In this document: positions 34,777-47,104 of the stretch, in pieces
How positions within the stretch are numbered: the first letter of the stretch is position 1
Layout of the letters: every line of letters begins with the position of its first letter
Assembly: GCF_001638985.1 (NCBI RefSeq)
Contig: NW_017265135.1
Location: forward strand, 2,967,223-3,031,222
Source of the DNA: Phycomyces blakesleeanus NRRL 1555(-)
Lineage: Eukaryota; Mucoromycota; Mucoromycetes; Mucorales; Phycomycetaceae
Direction of reading: 5' to 3'
DNA length: 64,000 nt
Position numbers and translations under genes: made by a program
Notes under the pieces: generated by a model
What the model was told of the DNA's origin: nothing
Database searches by the model: none
The model's input: the letters and a program-made list of their open reading frames with translations, nothing else

Positions 34777-36242
34777 TCAATTGAATATATCTATTAAGCT
34801 ATTGATGCGTGCAAGGATCTGGGCTTTCTCATGAGTGTAGTACAGTGCAAAATTGACAGGCTGTTTGAGGCGAAGGTCATTCATCGTGACCCGTTCAATA
34901 AGATGCTTCATCTGGGCTGCTATTCTGCTCCCCTTTTTTGTCTCAAATGGTCTGCCGCGAAGAGTCAGTCCAGATACATATCCAATCCCAAACGTTGGTC
35001 CAAGAGACACAATCATAGAAACCCTGGAACCCTTGTATTCAACTGGTTTTTTGTTATTGATTTCCAAGTGCAGATTGTGGACACAATGCACAGCCTGCAT
35101 GTGTGCGGTAAAGAACATCTTTGGATCCTCATGATTATTCATGTCGCCAATCGCGTAAATGTTTGTCGTGCCATTGACGTGCAAAAAAGGATCAATCTTG
35201 ACGTAACCTTTGCTGTTCAGCCAGTCCGAGTGTGACCCTGCCAAAAAGTGCGTGTTTGGCTTGATACCAATAGCATTATAAACCAAATCGCCCGTGATTT
35301 GTGTGTGCGTCTTGTCGGTCTCATAATGATATTTCCCGTCCGCATCTGGTTTTGCATTGTTGTCAACAGGGCTGGCGTGTTCTCCACAGATAAGATGAAT
35401 CGGCCTAGTGTTCTCGATAATCGTCTGACAGTGTTTTCCCAAACTGGATGGTGCGCTTTTTAGAACGTAGTCCTGGCTGTTGACGAGAGTGATGGTCTTG
35501 GTCGGTGATCTGTGGGCGATCTCGGTTGCAATTTCTACACCAACAGGTCCACCACCAATGCAAATGATTTCCTTGGCTTCCTGATATCGTTTTCTTTGGG
35601 CCGTCAGGTAATCGATTCTCTGTCCCAATTCGATCGTCTCTGAATCATCGCCACCAGCATCGCCACCATCACCATCACTGCCACCGAGATTGCTTAATTT
35701 CCAGGGTGCCGCGTAACTTGATCCAGTACACAAGATAGCATAATCAAATTCTATCTCTTGACTGTCATGCAATACCACTTTTACAAAAAGGCAACAAGAG
35801 AAAAAAAATAGTTTATTGATTTATTATTTGGATGGTTAAATTAATATGCGAGGGTAATTGGGCTGCTTCCAAGTGAAAACAGATAGTAATAATGATAATA
35901 ATTACCTTTGTTGTCCTTTATATCTTCTATCCTTCCCAGTATAAAAGTGATGCCAAGGGGTTTGAGAAGACTTTCATAAGTAGCAGTTATTTTGCCATAG
36001 TGTTCAAGGAACTTTTGTTCAGTTGGCTCGTACAAAACAGAGCATAAGCCAGGAGTGTATTCGTAGAAAGACTATGCTTTTTGTTTTATTATTATTACGA
36101 AATTGGGTCTCATGCTTACTTTACTATCGACAAGAGTAATCTCCATCTTATCCTTGTCTTTGTGACACCCAAGATTCATGGCAGCCAGAATACCTGCTGC
36201 TCCACCACCAACAATAATAATCTTCTTCTTCAAGTCAGTCAT
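34777..36242 (-). CDS. FAD/NAD(P)H oxidoreductase, AIFM2/FSP1-like
   Basis: Three exons (36120-36242, 35906-36071, 34777-35777) give 429 residues; AIFM2 is about 373. The N-terminal dinucleotide-binding motif IIIVGGGAAG (8-17) binds FAD, DYAILCTGSSY is the strand after it, and a second Rossmann motif IICIGGGPVG (about 167-176) binds NAD(P)H. GTTNIYAIGDMNNHEDPKM is the C-terminal FAD-contacting GD motif, followed by HMQAVHCVHN. This is the pyridine nucleotide-disulfide oxidoreductase fold without a redox-active Cys pair, as in AIFM2/FSP1 and yeast Ndi-like enzymes. FSP1 reduces ubiquinone and protects against lipid peroxidation. That role is only suggested here. The N-terminus MTDLKKK lacks the Gly2 myristoylation site of human FSP1. 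An acidic, Gly-rich insertion (GGSDGDGGDAGGDDS) lies between the domains. Confidence 0.9.
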
Positions 36243-37721
36243 GAAAAGAGAAGAAAATAAGGAAGAGGAGAAAAGGGAAGAGAAGAGAAGAAAAGCTAAA
36301 AGAAAAAAAGAAAAAAAAAGTTATTATTACATGATAATAGTCGTGGCTTGTAAGATAGCTAGTACACACGCTAATCTATCAATAGTTCAAAAAAAAAAAA
36401 AGAAATATTGATATATCAGAAATTAAAATCGATTGATTCTTGTCATATAATTTTATGCTTGAATTTTTTTTGTAGTGCGTTTATTGAGGGCATTATAGAC
36501 CCGATCTGATTTATTTCTATTCTATTACAAAATTTCTGTTTTACTTTTTGCACATGCCTGTGATTTGAAATTGTAATGTTCTTTTATTCTTCTTTCTTTT
36601 ATATTGTAACTAAGATATTTATATGTGCTTGTGTGTGCCATTGTGTAGCATATTTCGATAACCAAAAGAAGAAGAAGAAGAAGAAGAAGAAGAATAAGAA
36701 TGAATTGGTACACACAATTCTTATTGGTTAGTATTGTCAATTGAATCAGTGTCGTTAAAAAAGAACTGTATGCTAAATATTATAATTGTCAAGGCATATA
36801 TTTCGATCTAGAATGGGGGTCAAAACAATAAGAAGAATATATATAAAGAGAACAATGATTGGCCACAATTGATTCTTAAATATTTAGAAATTGTTTTATA
36901 ACAAATAAATTAAATAGAGTTCAAGTATATAAATATATGTACTTTGGATACAACATAAGAAATATTACAAAAGTATCGATACTAATACGAGTATTTAATG
37001 TAGACATTGGTTATCTGAAAACATATAGCTAAATTAGATCATTCTGAATATTCTATTAAAAATATCCTTCTATATCTGGCTGTAGACAATACACATGTCT
37101 GTCAAGATTTCAGAGTGACTTTAGATGGTGTAAGCAACAACCAGGCCACTCAAATTTGCGTTCAAAGATTTAAATGTACCTTTTACGATCAAATTCAAAA
37201 GTTCCAAAGAAGAAATCAAGAAAAGAAAGAAAAAGATCGATATTGATAAACATATTGTAGGTTGCACATACTGTAATAAATATCAATCTCCAAGACCATT
37301 ACTCATACAACCTCTTTACCCCCACCCCCTTTATTCAAACAAGAATGAGAGTTCATTTCAAGAAATATATAGTAATGCCAATGACAATGACAATGACAAT
37401 GATAGTGGTAATGATATTGATAATTGATAATTAATAATTTATAATAAAGAATAATATGATAACAGATAAATAGATAAATAAATAAATAAATAAAAGAAGA
37501 AGAAGAAGAGGAAGAAGAAGAAGAAAGGTGTTGTAAAAATAAACACAACAGGGTAGAATAGAAATAAATGTAAATACTCCTTGCATAACACTGCATATTA
37601 TCGATTACAATGGGACCACCTTATGTGTATTTAACCATATTTATATTGGATACAAGATAATAATAATAATAATAATAAGACAAGGAGCACCGAACCAAAA
37701 CCAGTTAACTAATGTGACAAA
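36243..37721. other. intergenic
   Basis: Promoter side of the FSP1-like gene and 3' flank of the Ser-rich gene. GAA tracts at 36665-36695 and 37495-37525, and a CAATGA tract at 37375-37405. The minus frame 37303-37596 is repeat translation. No gene supported. Confidence 0.5.
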
Positions 37722-39395
37722 CTAATCATTGCATTTCTTGTTAAGTGACATGGCATTCTTTAATCGTATCGACAGGTTTTTTCCTTTGAGAGCTGACTTG
37801 AGCTGGTCTTTTCGAAAGCCCTTTTTGCGCACCGAGAGTAAGGAAGTAGAAACAGATGGCAGGATAAGGTCAGCAGAGAGGACATAATCGGATCCATTTG
37901 TATAACTGGAGTGCTGGTTAGATTCAGATTTCTCTAGATCCGGTATCGTGTCTCGGGAATTGCATATCGAAATACGTCGGGCCAAAGCACCAAGGCTCCG
38001 GGCTCGCATCAGCAGGTTGGATTCTTTTCTGGGAAATGATGTCTGAGGAGTGTTTGGACCACCAACTGTCTGAAGACTCAGTCGGCTCATTGGTTTCTTC
38101 AAGCTAGGCAATATTTCGTCATGCAGAACGGACGGAACCGAACCTAATGTATTGTATTCTTTATCAATGGATGACATAGCCAGCTGTGTCTTGTATATTC
38201 CTTTTGATAATGATGATAATGATAATGAGGCAGCTAATGATGGTGATGATGGTTGGGCTGGTGATGATAATCGTGCTGGTACGGGTGAATATGCCAATGA
38301 AGATGAAGATAGTGATGAAGATGAAGACACGGTAGAATTAGAAGAGAACGATGTCGAGGATGAGGACGATGAAGGTGGGGACGAGTAAGCCGGAACGCCA
38401 CACATTGGCTTTTCTGAAATGAGTTTCTGGGAATCCTCTTTCAAGATATGGACCTTATGGCCGACTTGAAAGTCTAGTTTGGCATCATGAGCAGTTTCTT
38501 CTGAAATATCTTTTAGTATGTCTTGGACTCCTTCTCTTTTGAATTCCAGGATCTCCTTTTCTGCCGTCTCTTCTCTATTCAATTTTTCGTCAATTGTCTC
38601 CGCGATCACTTTAGAAGCCTTGTGTTCCAAAGCATTATCTTTAATCTTTTCAAAACCACTGCCATTATTGGTATTGGTATTGGTATTCTGGTCAAATTCT
38701 TCGGCAAGGTAGTCTGTAATATAGTCCATGATTTGTTCCATGATATTCTCTGTAGCCACTTTTTTAGGCTGTTCGTCTATTCTTGGCTTGTCTTGATTTA
38801 AATCCATGGTGATGTCCTCAAAATCCCCCTGATTTTTATGCTCAGGGACTGTTCCAGTTAATTGTCTAGAGCTCTCATTGGTGTTATGTTGTAGAAACTC
38901 TTGTTTGATACCACCACAAACAGGATCTGTGTTTTCGAAATCTTCTTTGGGTTCAGGAACCACAAGAATAGCCGGGAAGGTAGAAATATTGCTTAGACTT
39001 TCTGTTGGATGAACCAGAGCATTAGGAATTGCTGTATATCATATAATTATTAGTATCATTGACATTTGTATCATGATAGATAAAGAATGATTGATAAATA
39101 CACACAAAAACACGCATATCTTTAAAGATGTAATTTATGTTTGCTTTTGCTTTTTGTTTTTAAAAAGTATATATAACTTGCCTGTATCAATTCGTTCAGT
39201 TGGTTGGAAAAATGGTACTTGAGGACTCGTGGGTTCCTTGCTAAACAATGGCTCCTGAACATGAACATGAACATTGTCATGAACATGAATAGATACTGGT
39301 CGTGATTGTGATAATGATCTTTGTAGAGTAGACTTGACATATCTAGGGTGGGTCCAGACGGACTGTAGTTGGAGAATACCACTGACACGAAGCAT
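37722..39395 (-). CDS. Ser-rich, largely disordered protein, unknown
   Basis: Two exons (39182-39395 and 37722-39031) give 507 residues. The N-terminus MLRVSGILQLQSVWTHPRYV is hydrophobic and basic, followed by a His/Val stretch (SIHVHDNVHVHVQ). The middle is acidic and Lys/Glu-rich with helical tendency (about 130-260). A Ser-dominated segment (about 285-360, SPPSSSSSSTSFSSNSTVSSS) follows, then a basic C-terminus with RKESNLLMRARSLGALARRIS, KKGFRKDQLKSALKGK and RLKNAMSLNKK. The RxxS and RRIS sites look like kinase targets. No known domain is recognised. The intron has a GCAAGT donor and TACAG acceptor; the only nearby GT gives a stop after joining. A conserved orphan or signalling scaffold is possible. 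Confidence 0.78.
39032..39181 (-). other. GC-AG intron of the Ser-rich gene
   Basis: Donor GCAAGT after GATACAG and acceptor TATACAG. Using the GT two codons later produces a stop, so the GC donor is the only phase-consistent choice unless the two exons belong to different genes. Confidence 0.7.
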
Positions 39396-40774
39396 CTTAT
39401 AATGGGAGTAAGGTTGAGAAAAATGGGTAGAATATAAAGTAGAGCACTGAATCAACTACAACAACAATAATAATAGAAAAATAGAACAGAGCAAGTAGGG
39501 GGAGAGAGCAAAAGAGAAGGGGGATTTATATGGTATACTATCTGCACTTTTGTTGCTGTTGAGCAGATGACCTTTGGAGGCAGTCAAGGCTTGATTTAAA
39601 GTGTATACATCTATACATCTATATATAAATCTGTATGCCTCTAAATATATATATATATATATAAATGTATGTATGTATGTATGTATGTATAGTGTGATGT
39701 GCGCCTAATAACAATATGCCTGGGCTTCCTTTGTAAACTATAGATGTAAATACCTCTTGTTTTGCTTCCGGCTCTGTCACTACCTAGACACACTTGTATT
39801 TGGATTCTTTATCTTGGTCAATCATATCCTAAATCTTCTTACTATCATGATTGCTTGTGATTCTGATACGATAGCATTTAATGACTGAATTCTGTAGTTG
39901 TAGATTAGATCCATAAAGTATTATGATTATTGTTGTTTTCTGTTATTGTTGATGCGAAGCACAACCGCTTTCCATATATTAGAATAGTGCCGCAAAAACA
40001 TCAACAAAACAAAAGGGTCACGATGAACCATCACATAACCAAAGAAATAACAAATCTGTAGGTATCTAAATCGTACCACACTAATTTATCCGAATCCACA
40101 ATAAGCACAAATAGACTATACGCTTATACCAAAATTTAAACCACAATGGTAAGGAAACGAATACGCGAATGAGTGAATGAATGAATGAGCATATTTACAA
40201 GCTCAAGCCTATAATCTCTATCTCTCTCTGTCTTTATTTTTAAATAGCAATATCAATAGCGATAATAACCAAATACAAAATATAGGATTATATTCAAATA
40301 GTAATAGTAACCAGGATAGCAATATAGATACATATGTTTAACCTTGGCTTAAAATTTAGGATATTTAGTTTGGTCCAAGCTTAATGTTGAACAAGATGTG
40401 CTACTCAATATCACTAGAATAAATATTATGAAGACTTCATTTAATATACTAAATAAACTACATCCTTAAATTCATCCCGAAAAATTTTAAAATCAACAAA
40501 GCAAAGCAAAGCAAAGCAAAGCAAAGCAAAACAAACCAAACCAAGTACTACTATAATAACAGCAGACGAGGAAGCTATTCAAGTGTTTCAAGCTAGCATA
40601 GGTTAAATCAATTTGCTACCACGAATCATGTGAGCGATATATTTTCTTATTTGGATTAAAGCAAAACCCAAACTCAAACTCAAAATAATAATAGTAATAA
40701 TACTAATACTAATACTAATACTTGGTTAGGTTCAATATTGTGGTCTCTCAAAAGGAAAGATAAAATAGACAATA
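39396..40774. other. divergent spacer
   Basis: Between the Ser-rich gene (-) and endonuclease V (+). GTAT tetramers at 39665-39690, GAATGAAT near 40170-40185, an AAAGC pentamer run at 40498-40530 and CTAATA trinucleotide-type repeats at 40685-40720. No exon or RNA gene seen. Confidence 0.5.
40498..40530. repeat. (AAAGC)n pentamer array
   Basis: Six consecutive AAAGC units, degenerating to AAAAC. Confidence 0.9.
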
Positions 40775-41717
40775 ATGTCTTTACCTGAGTACGATCCGGA
40801 TCCCACAAGAGCACAACGCGAAATATGGGAAGAGTGAGTATGTCAATAAATAAATAAACAAACCAATACACAGTTTTAAACTTACCCTATCATCACAGTG
40901 AGCAGAATAAGCTGCGGGATCGGATTGAATTGCAAGACAATGTCAGTTTCGATCCCATCAGTCTCGAGAATTTGAATCTTGTGGGTGGAGTAGATGTCAG
41001 CTTTCGAGAGAATGATGAGGTACATGCAGTAGCATGTCTTGTTGTGATGTCATTTCCAGATTGCAAAGTAAGATTTTTCTTTTTATTTATATACATATAT
41101 GTATATACATACAAATAAACAAACAAAGTAAAATAAAAGAATCTGCTCAATATACTAACAACTAAACAAACAAGACAGTCTACACTGCCTTCCTTGAGAC
41201 AAAGCTCCACCTGCCTTATATACCCGGCTTTCTAGCCTTTCGTGAAGCTGAACCTATTCTCAAACTCCTCTCTGACCTCAAAGAACAATCTCCCGAATTG
41301 TTTCCGCAATTGATTTTGGTAGATGGTAACGGCCGACTGCATCCCAGAATGTGTGGAATAGCCTGCCATGTAGGAGTTTTGGCCGATTTGCCTACTCTTG
41401 GAGTAGGAAAGAACTTTTTGGTGATTGAATCTGAAGGACCTTTACTGCAGATGAGCGTAAAAAAGACATGCCAGCAGGAACTAAAGACATGTGGGGATCG
41501 ATTAGATCTGGTGGGCACTTCTGGAACTATATATGGGGCAGCATTGAGGGCCACAGCTAGTTCAACGAATCCAATATTTGTCAGCCAAGGCCATCGAATT
41601 AGTCTAGATACTGCAATTAGAGTAGTTTTAGCTACCTGTCAGTACAGAGTACCAGAGCCTATTCGACAAGCAGACAAATTGAGCCGATCATATATCCATA
41701 CTCACAAAATTCAATGA
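40775..41717 (+). CDS. endonuclease V
   Basis: Three exons (40775-40833, 40899-41067, 41175-41717) give 256 residues, normal for the family. GGVDVSF carries the first catalytic Asp, LPYIPGFLAFREAEP is the substrate-base wedge region with the active-site Glu, and LILVDGNGRLHPRMCGIACHVGVL carries the second catalytic Asp and His. Endonuclease V cuts one nucleotide 3' to deoxyinosine in DNA or, for eukaryotic enzymes, inosine in RNA. NFLVIESEGPLL and CQQELK follow, then a basic tail with SHTHKIQ-like end. The third exon could begin at either of two AGs; only the AAG before ACAGTCTAC keeps TVYTAFLETKLHLPYIPGF. No targeting signal is seen; a nuclear or cytosolic role is likely. Confidence 0.96.
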
Positions 41718-42187
41718 TTAATTAGAGTGCCTTTTCTTTTATATATAAAAAGGAATAAAAGGATAGCTTAATTCTTATTACCATTATGTGTGTTTGTTAG
41801 GTGTTTTTGGATTGCCCTACAATGTGTATTTGATTTGATTTGATATGTCTTTTCTTTCTTTATTGGATTTTGCACTCAAGATTGGCACTAATGCCTCATT
41901 CTAATTATCTTTGATCGACATAATTCACTATAAACGTGTATAGTATTATCATCACTAATTGAGATTACCAGGAGATACCCCAGGATTTTTGAGGAAATTT
42001 AGCTGGAGACATTGACACACAAAAAATATTTATTTTGGATCTTTTGGGGTTTTACAGTAATATGATGTACAAAAGCCAAGCTAAAGATTATCCTGACACA
42101 TGTGTACTATGATCAAGGGAAGATAAATTAAGGTTGATTTCAAATAGGATAAAATCATAAAATCTAATAAAAAAATCGAAGCAATGT

Positions 42188-42226
42188 AATGTAGTGTAGT
42201 GTAGTGTAGTGTAGTGTAGTGTAGTG
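42188..42226. repeat. (GTAGT)n pentamer array
   Basis: About seven consecutive TAGTG units, degenerating from TAATG. Confidence 0.9.
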
Positions 42227-42486
42227 CATTGTTCTGTGAATGAATATAATATAGATATATAAATATACGTATATTTTGTCTTGTTATTTTAAATAAATAG
42301 AAACCTGGCCAAACCATCATAGTCTGATGCGATTATTAGAGAAGAAAAGAAAACAAGAAAGAATGTCTTGTAAAATAAAATAAAATAAAAAAATCCAAGG
42401 AATGGGACGATGGGTTATAGTTTTCAAAGGGGGTTGTACATACAAATAAAGAAAAATTCAAAGCAATTTTTCGATTCTGGAGGGTT

Positions 42487-42576
42487 ATACATAAATATAC
42501 ATAAATATACATAAATGTACATGATTGTACATGACTGTACATGATTGTACATGCCTGTACATGAATATACATATAC
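42487..42576. repeat. 10-bp tandem array, nine units
   Basis: Units ATACATAAAT (three copies) pass into GTACATGATT, GTACATGACT, GTACATGATT, GTACATGCCT, GTACATGAAT and ATACATATAC. The period stays exactly 10 bp while the sequence diverges. Confidence 0.88.
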
Positions 42577-43237
42577 ATATATATATATCGATTTGCAGAA
42601 AATACAGGTGGAAGATATTCAAGTTTCAATTGCTCTGTGCGAATTGTAAATATATTATGTATACATATAATACTAATAATTACTATAAAGGCAATAGAAA
42701 TAATAAGAATAATTATAATTATAATGGCGGTAAAAATACTAATAAAATAATAATGGTAAAAATCCTAATAATATTAATAATGATAAGGGTAATAATAATG
42801 GCAATAATAGTAATAGTAATAATGCAGATGTGTATTTAAATTACTTATAGCTATCTAAAGACTAACTTGCAAAAAGTCCAATTGATCCAATTCAAATGTT
42901 CTAGGTGGTTTTTTAGAAAGAAAACATTTATACGCGGACCATGGCTTGTTTATTATACAAAAGATTCTACTAGGGATAGAAATGGTTTTGCATATACCAA
43001 AAAAGAAAAGAAAAGTCAGATTTAGGGACCTCTTTAATAAGAACCTAATGTCAAGACCCTTAAAGAGTAATAAAAGACTATATATTAACAAGGGTATCAG
43101 CCAAAAACAAAAAAAAACGCATCATTTTATAAGCCCTTAAAAGTAATAACAATAAAAAAAATATTAAAAAATAAAGGAAAAAGGAATTAATTAGGATAGA
43201 TCATCGATAATTGAATGATGATTCTATGAATTTCAAG

Positions 43238-43272
<35 letters not shown>

Positions 43273-44021
43273 CATTTCTACACACAATTTTCTACTTCTG
43301 TATATATTGTTAACACATTAAAACGCTGTACAATATGTAGTATGTAATAGAAATAAAATAAAAGCGCAAAAAAAAGTCAAGATCCACGACAGAATTACCT
43401 ATAAGAAGAGCAATAACAAATATAAGCAAGACAACAACAACAGATCTCAAAAAGATAGAAAAGAAGTGTATGATTTCAAGTCTCGTTAGCTATTCACTTC
43501 TTTCTTTCTTTTTTTTTCGCTGATTTGTAAGTGGGCTGTAAATCGTATTGATCATATTAAAAACCACCTTATTCAAGAAACAAATCCAATTATATGGTCT
43601 AACTTGTTTGTCTGTGGGTGTGTTTTATGAGAATGTGTTTTTAAGAATGAAGCAAAGAAAATATCCTCGGGTAATGATCTTACCATGATGTGGAGCATGT
43701 CTCTAATATTCTCCATACCCTCAAAGCCATGCAGTATATTATTTGCTTTTTTTTGGGGGGAGGGATCTTCTCTTTCTTCTCATCTTTCTGTCTTTTCTTT
43801 TATTATTCTTTTTATTTGCTACTAAAGTCTAACTCCTCATATTCTTATTCTTATTCTTACTCTTACCCTTTGTCCTTAATTATTTATTTATTTATTTATT
43901 TCTTTTATTCTATTCTATCAGTACTTTTTTTTCTTATTACCAGAACATACGTGCCAACAAGCTGTGCTAACCAAAGATCTTTACAGCTTTTCTCCCTCTC
44001 TATCTTCTTCTGGATTTATCA

Positions 44022-46278
44022 ATGCCTCGAGAAGTCCTGTCTAGTTGGACGCTACCGTTCAAGATCCTCTATTCCGTAGTCATCTCATGCATATTTGTTG
44101 TTCCAGCAATTGTGGGGTATGCTTTGCAGCTTCACATCACGAGCTACTCTTTTTGGGCCCTAGGAATATACGGAACTGTTGTCTTTAGCTTTATCCTTCT
44201 TCAGTTGATCTTTGCTACTCTCAATCGCTGCTTCATATATCGCTACAAAAGGAATGCTCCAAGTCTCGTCTCACGGCGCCTAGTCAATGCGAGCGCACAG
44301 GAAACAATAGTCGAAAAAGACCTCACCGACCAGCAAATCATCAAGCCTGGGTCACTTGCAGAACATGAGATTTCTGAAAAGGTAGAGATCACTGTCACCG
44401 ATGACTTCAAGGAGCGGCCGGCAACTCACATCGGTCTGGCTGTGGTGGGTTACCGCGAAGACGACACGTTGTTCTCTCAGTGCCTCGAGTCAATACAGCA
44501 ATTGAAGTATCCAGATCCTATCAAGATTGTCGTCGTAATAGACGGAAACGAAGAGCAAGATCGTGAAATGGCCACCCTGTTTCAAAAGGCCTTTCCTGGC
44601 TGCCCTATCATCAGTCTTGAACATCTGTTATCAGAAACCCCAGTGTACGACCTCAGCAACCCTTCTGTACCATCTTCCGAAGAGACTGTCAAAGAACAAG
44701 TCCGGCCCATGACAGACGAAGAGCTCTTGCAATCAACATTTCTTCCAACCGACACCTGTGCCGTGTGCTACATGCAGCCTCACCGTGGAAAGCGACATGC
44801 GATGTATACAGCCTTTAGAGTATTGATGGCAGCCGGATGCGAGGCTGTCATGACAACCGATTCGGACACAAAATTTGACTCTAGTGCGCTGCTGGAACTC
44901 GAGCAGGCTCTTTATTGGTACCCAAATATCGGTGCGTCTGCTGGTGATGTGCGAATCTGGAATAATAGGGACAGCTTGTTGTCTTTTATGTCTTCACTGC
45001 GATACTGGATGGCGTTTAATATCGAAAGAGCCGCCCAAAGTATACATCGTTGCGTTACCTGCGTATCTGGTCCGATGGGATTGTACAAATCCAGCGTTCT
45101 AAAAGACATAATCGATCCCTGGATTAAGCAGCGTTTCTTGGGTATGGAGTGCACATATGGCGATGATAGGTAAAAAATAAATAAAATAAAATAAAATAAA
45201 ATAAAATTAAAATAAAATTAAAATTAAAATGAAAATGAAAAGAGGGAAAAAGAATAAGTTTTAAAAGCAACAAGGAGGGAAGAGAGTTTTGAACGTATTC
45301 ACAAATATATACATATATCTACATATCTACATACATACATATATCTACATACTACATGAATTTACATACATATTACATACATATTACATACATACATATA
45401 TATATATACATATGTATATCTATATATCTATATATGTAAATGTAAATGTATGTAAATGTGTGTAAATTCATGTAGTATGTAAATTTATGTAAATTTATGT
45501 AAATTTGTTATTAGTATTTGTTATTATTATTTTATTTTTACTATTATTTCTTCTTCTTTTTTTTTCTTTCTCTCTTTTATCATCATCAACAACGAAATCA
45601 CTGTTATTCAGGCACTTGACAAACCGGGTCTTGATGGGTGGACATCGAGTGGTTTTTACTCACCTAGCGTTCTGCGAAACAGAAACACCTACCGAGTTTT
45701 TACGATGGTTCAAGCAGCAGACACGGTGGTCAAAGAGTTTCTATCGCGAGTTGCTCTGGAACGTCCAGAGCCTACATAAACACAGTCCGTGGATGGCAGC
45801 CGAGTTGTTTTATCAGGGTCTCTATCCATTTGTTCTCCTGTTTTCGATTCTGTACATCTTGTGGGCCCATGCACCTATTGTTCTTGCAATCTGGTTAATA
45901 TCGCTGTTTGTCATTGCTTCTATCAAGACGCTATATTCACTGGTTGTCTCGCAATCATTGGGATTCCTGGCCTTTCCTTTTTATTCGGTCTACTACCTCC
46001 TTGGCCTGGTGCCAGCCAAAATATGGGCTCTTGTATCACTCTGGGATGTTGGCTGGGGAACAAGTGCGAGATCTGTAGCCGAGAGAAAGCGGGAAAACGT
46101 ATTCTTGTATCGAGTCAAGGAAGCTTTGCCAGTAATAATCTGGATTACCATAATTGTGGCTGGTATTACTTACAACCTTGTTACTTTCTTTACCAGCCCA
46201 CAGCAAACCCAGGCAGGGGTCTTGGACCCGACCAGCATCGTGTTTTATCCAAATCCTTATTACACCAGTGGTGTATAA
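44022..46278 (+). CDS. GT2 processive glycosyltransferase, hyaluronan-synthase-like
   Basis: Two exons (44022-45169, 45612-46278) give 604 residues. Two N-terminal membrane spans (about 13-68) precede the catalytic domain. It has VVVIDGNEEQD, the DxD metal site TTDSDTKFD (about 277-284), ASAGDVRIWN, CVSGPMGLYKSSVL, the catalytic GDDRHLTNRVL (380-390) and the polymer-binding QQTRWSKSFYRELLWN (418 on). Four or more C-terminal spans (about 445-585) follow. GDDRHLTNRVL and QQTRWSKS are the signature of hyaluronan synthases and related enzymes, nearer to these than to class I-VII chitin synthases, whose motif is QRRRW. It would make and export a beta-linked polysaccharide across the plasma membrane. 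Substrate is not readable from sequence: hyaluronan, chitin-like or glucuronate-containing wall polymer are all possible. The 442-nt intron splits the Arg of GDDR. Confidence 0.92.
45347..45480 (+). repeat. perfect 20-bp inverted repeat in the GT2 intron
   Basis: The left arm 45347-45366 (ACATACTACATGAATTTACA) is exactly reverse-complementary to 45461-45480. The 94-nt between them is itself made of complementary ACAT/ATGT tracts, so the intron RNA could fold into one long hairpin. Confidence 0.9.
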
Positions 46279-47062
46279 TACTCCACCAATACACACACGC
46301 CATCACCGCCATCATCACACCATCACACCATCACACAATCGCACCCTTTTACTCAATATTACTTACTCACCCACCCTTGCTTTTTTTTTCTTCTTCTCTT
46401 TCTCTCTCCTCCCTTTCCTCCAAAAAAAAAACTAGTGTATAAAGTATAATTCACACTAGTATATATTTCTTTATCTATTCACTACAAGTATACATGCACA
46501 ACTGTTTGTACATGTGAATCTAGACTAAACTTCTTGTAAAAATATATATATATATATATATTATATTATATTATATTATATTATATTATATTAAACTCAT
46601 TCGATTTCTCAACAAATGGTAATAATGCTAATAATACTACTAATAGTACAGGTTTAATAGCCTAGTTACCTATAGGTCTTAAAAGAGGTGTTGTTTATTC
46701 AAAATAAATAAATAAATAAATTAAAGTATGGGGGTCCTTGATTAACCTTAAGTTAATTTGACTTTTTCTTCTTCTTATTCACTTTGACAATATATTATTC
46801 TTAATATAATCCTTTTCATTTATCCACAGCAAATACAATATATATATAAAAAGAGAAAGTACTGCGCAACTTTTCCCTTTAAAATCTAAAGATGGACTTA
46901 TTCCTGAACACAGAAAATCAAATAGATATACGTATATATCACCAATTTAGATCATTTATTGCGCATCTTTACATAAATCAGGTCTATTCAGAGTGAGCCT
47001 ATTATGCACTGTATTTAGTCAAAGGTATTCAATATAGTCACGAAACATATACACAAACACAT

Positions 47063-47104
<42 letters not shown>

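Larger units (their letters stand above)
41718..44021. other. intergenic, tandem-repeat-rich
   Basis: Downstream of endonuclease V and upstream of the GT2 gene. GTAGT pentamers at 42188-42226, a 10-bp tandem array at 42487-42576, TAA trinucleotide-type sequence at 42665-42830 and TA tract 43240-43268. Pyrimidine-rich sequence from 43745 to 44000 directly before the GT2 start may be leader or 5' intron; the frame at 43690-44079 overlapping it is not protein-like. Confidence 0.5.

Noticed and set aside
38152..38388. 78-codon acidic plus-strand frame (ED repeats)
   Set aside because: Antisense reading of the Ser-rich segment of the minus-strand gene at 37722-39395.
43690..44079. 129-codon frame overlapping the GT2 start
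   Set aside because: Phe/Tyr/Ser-rich translation of a pyrimidine tract; out of frame with the GT2 protein. More likely leader or 5' intron.
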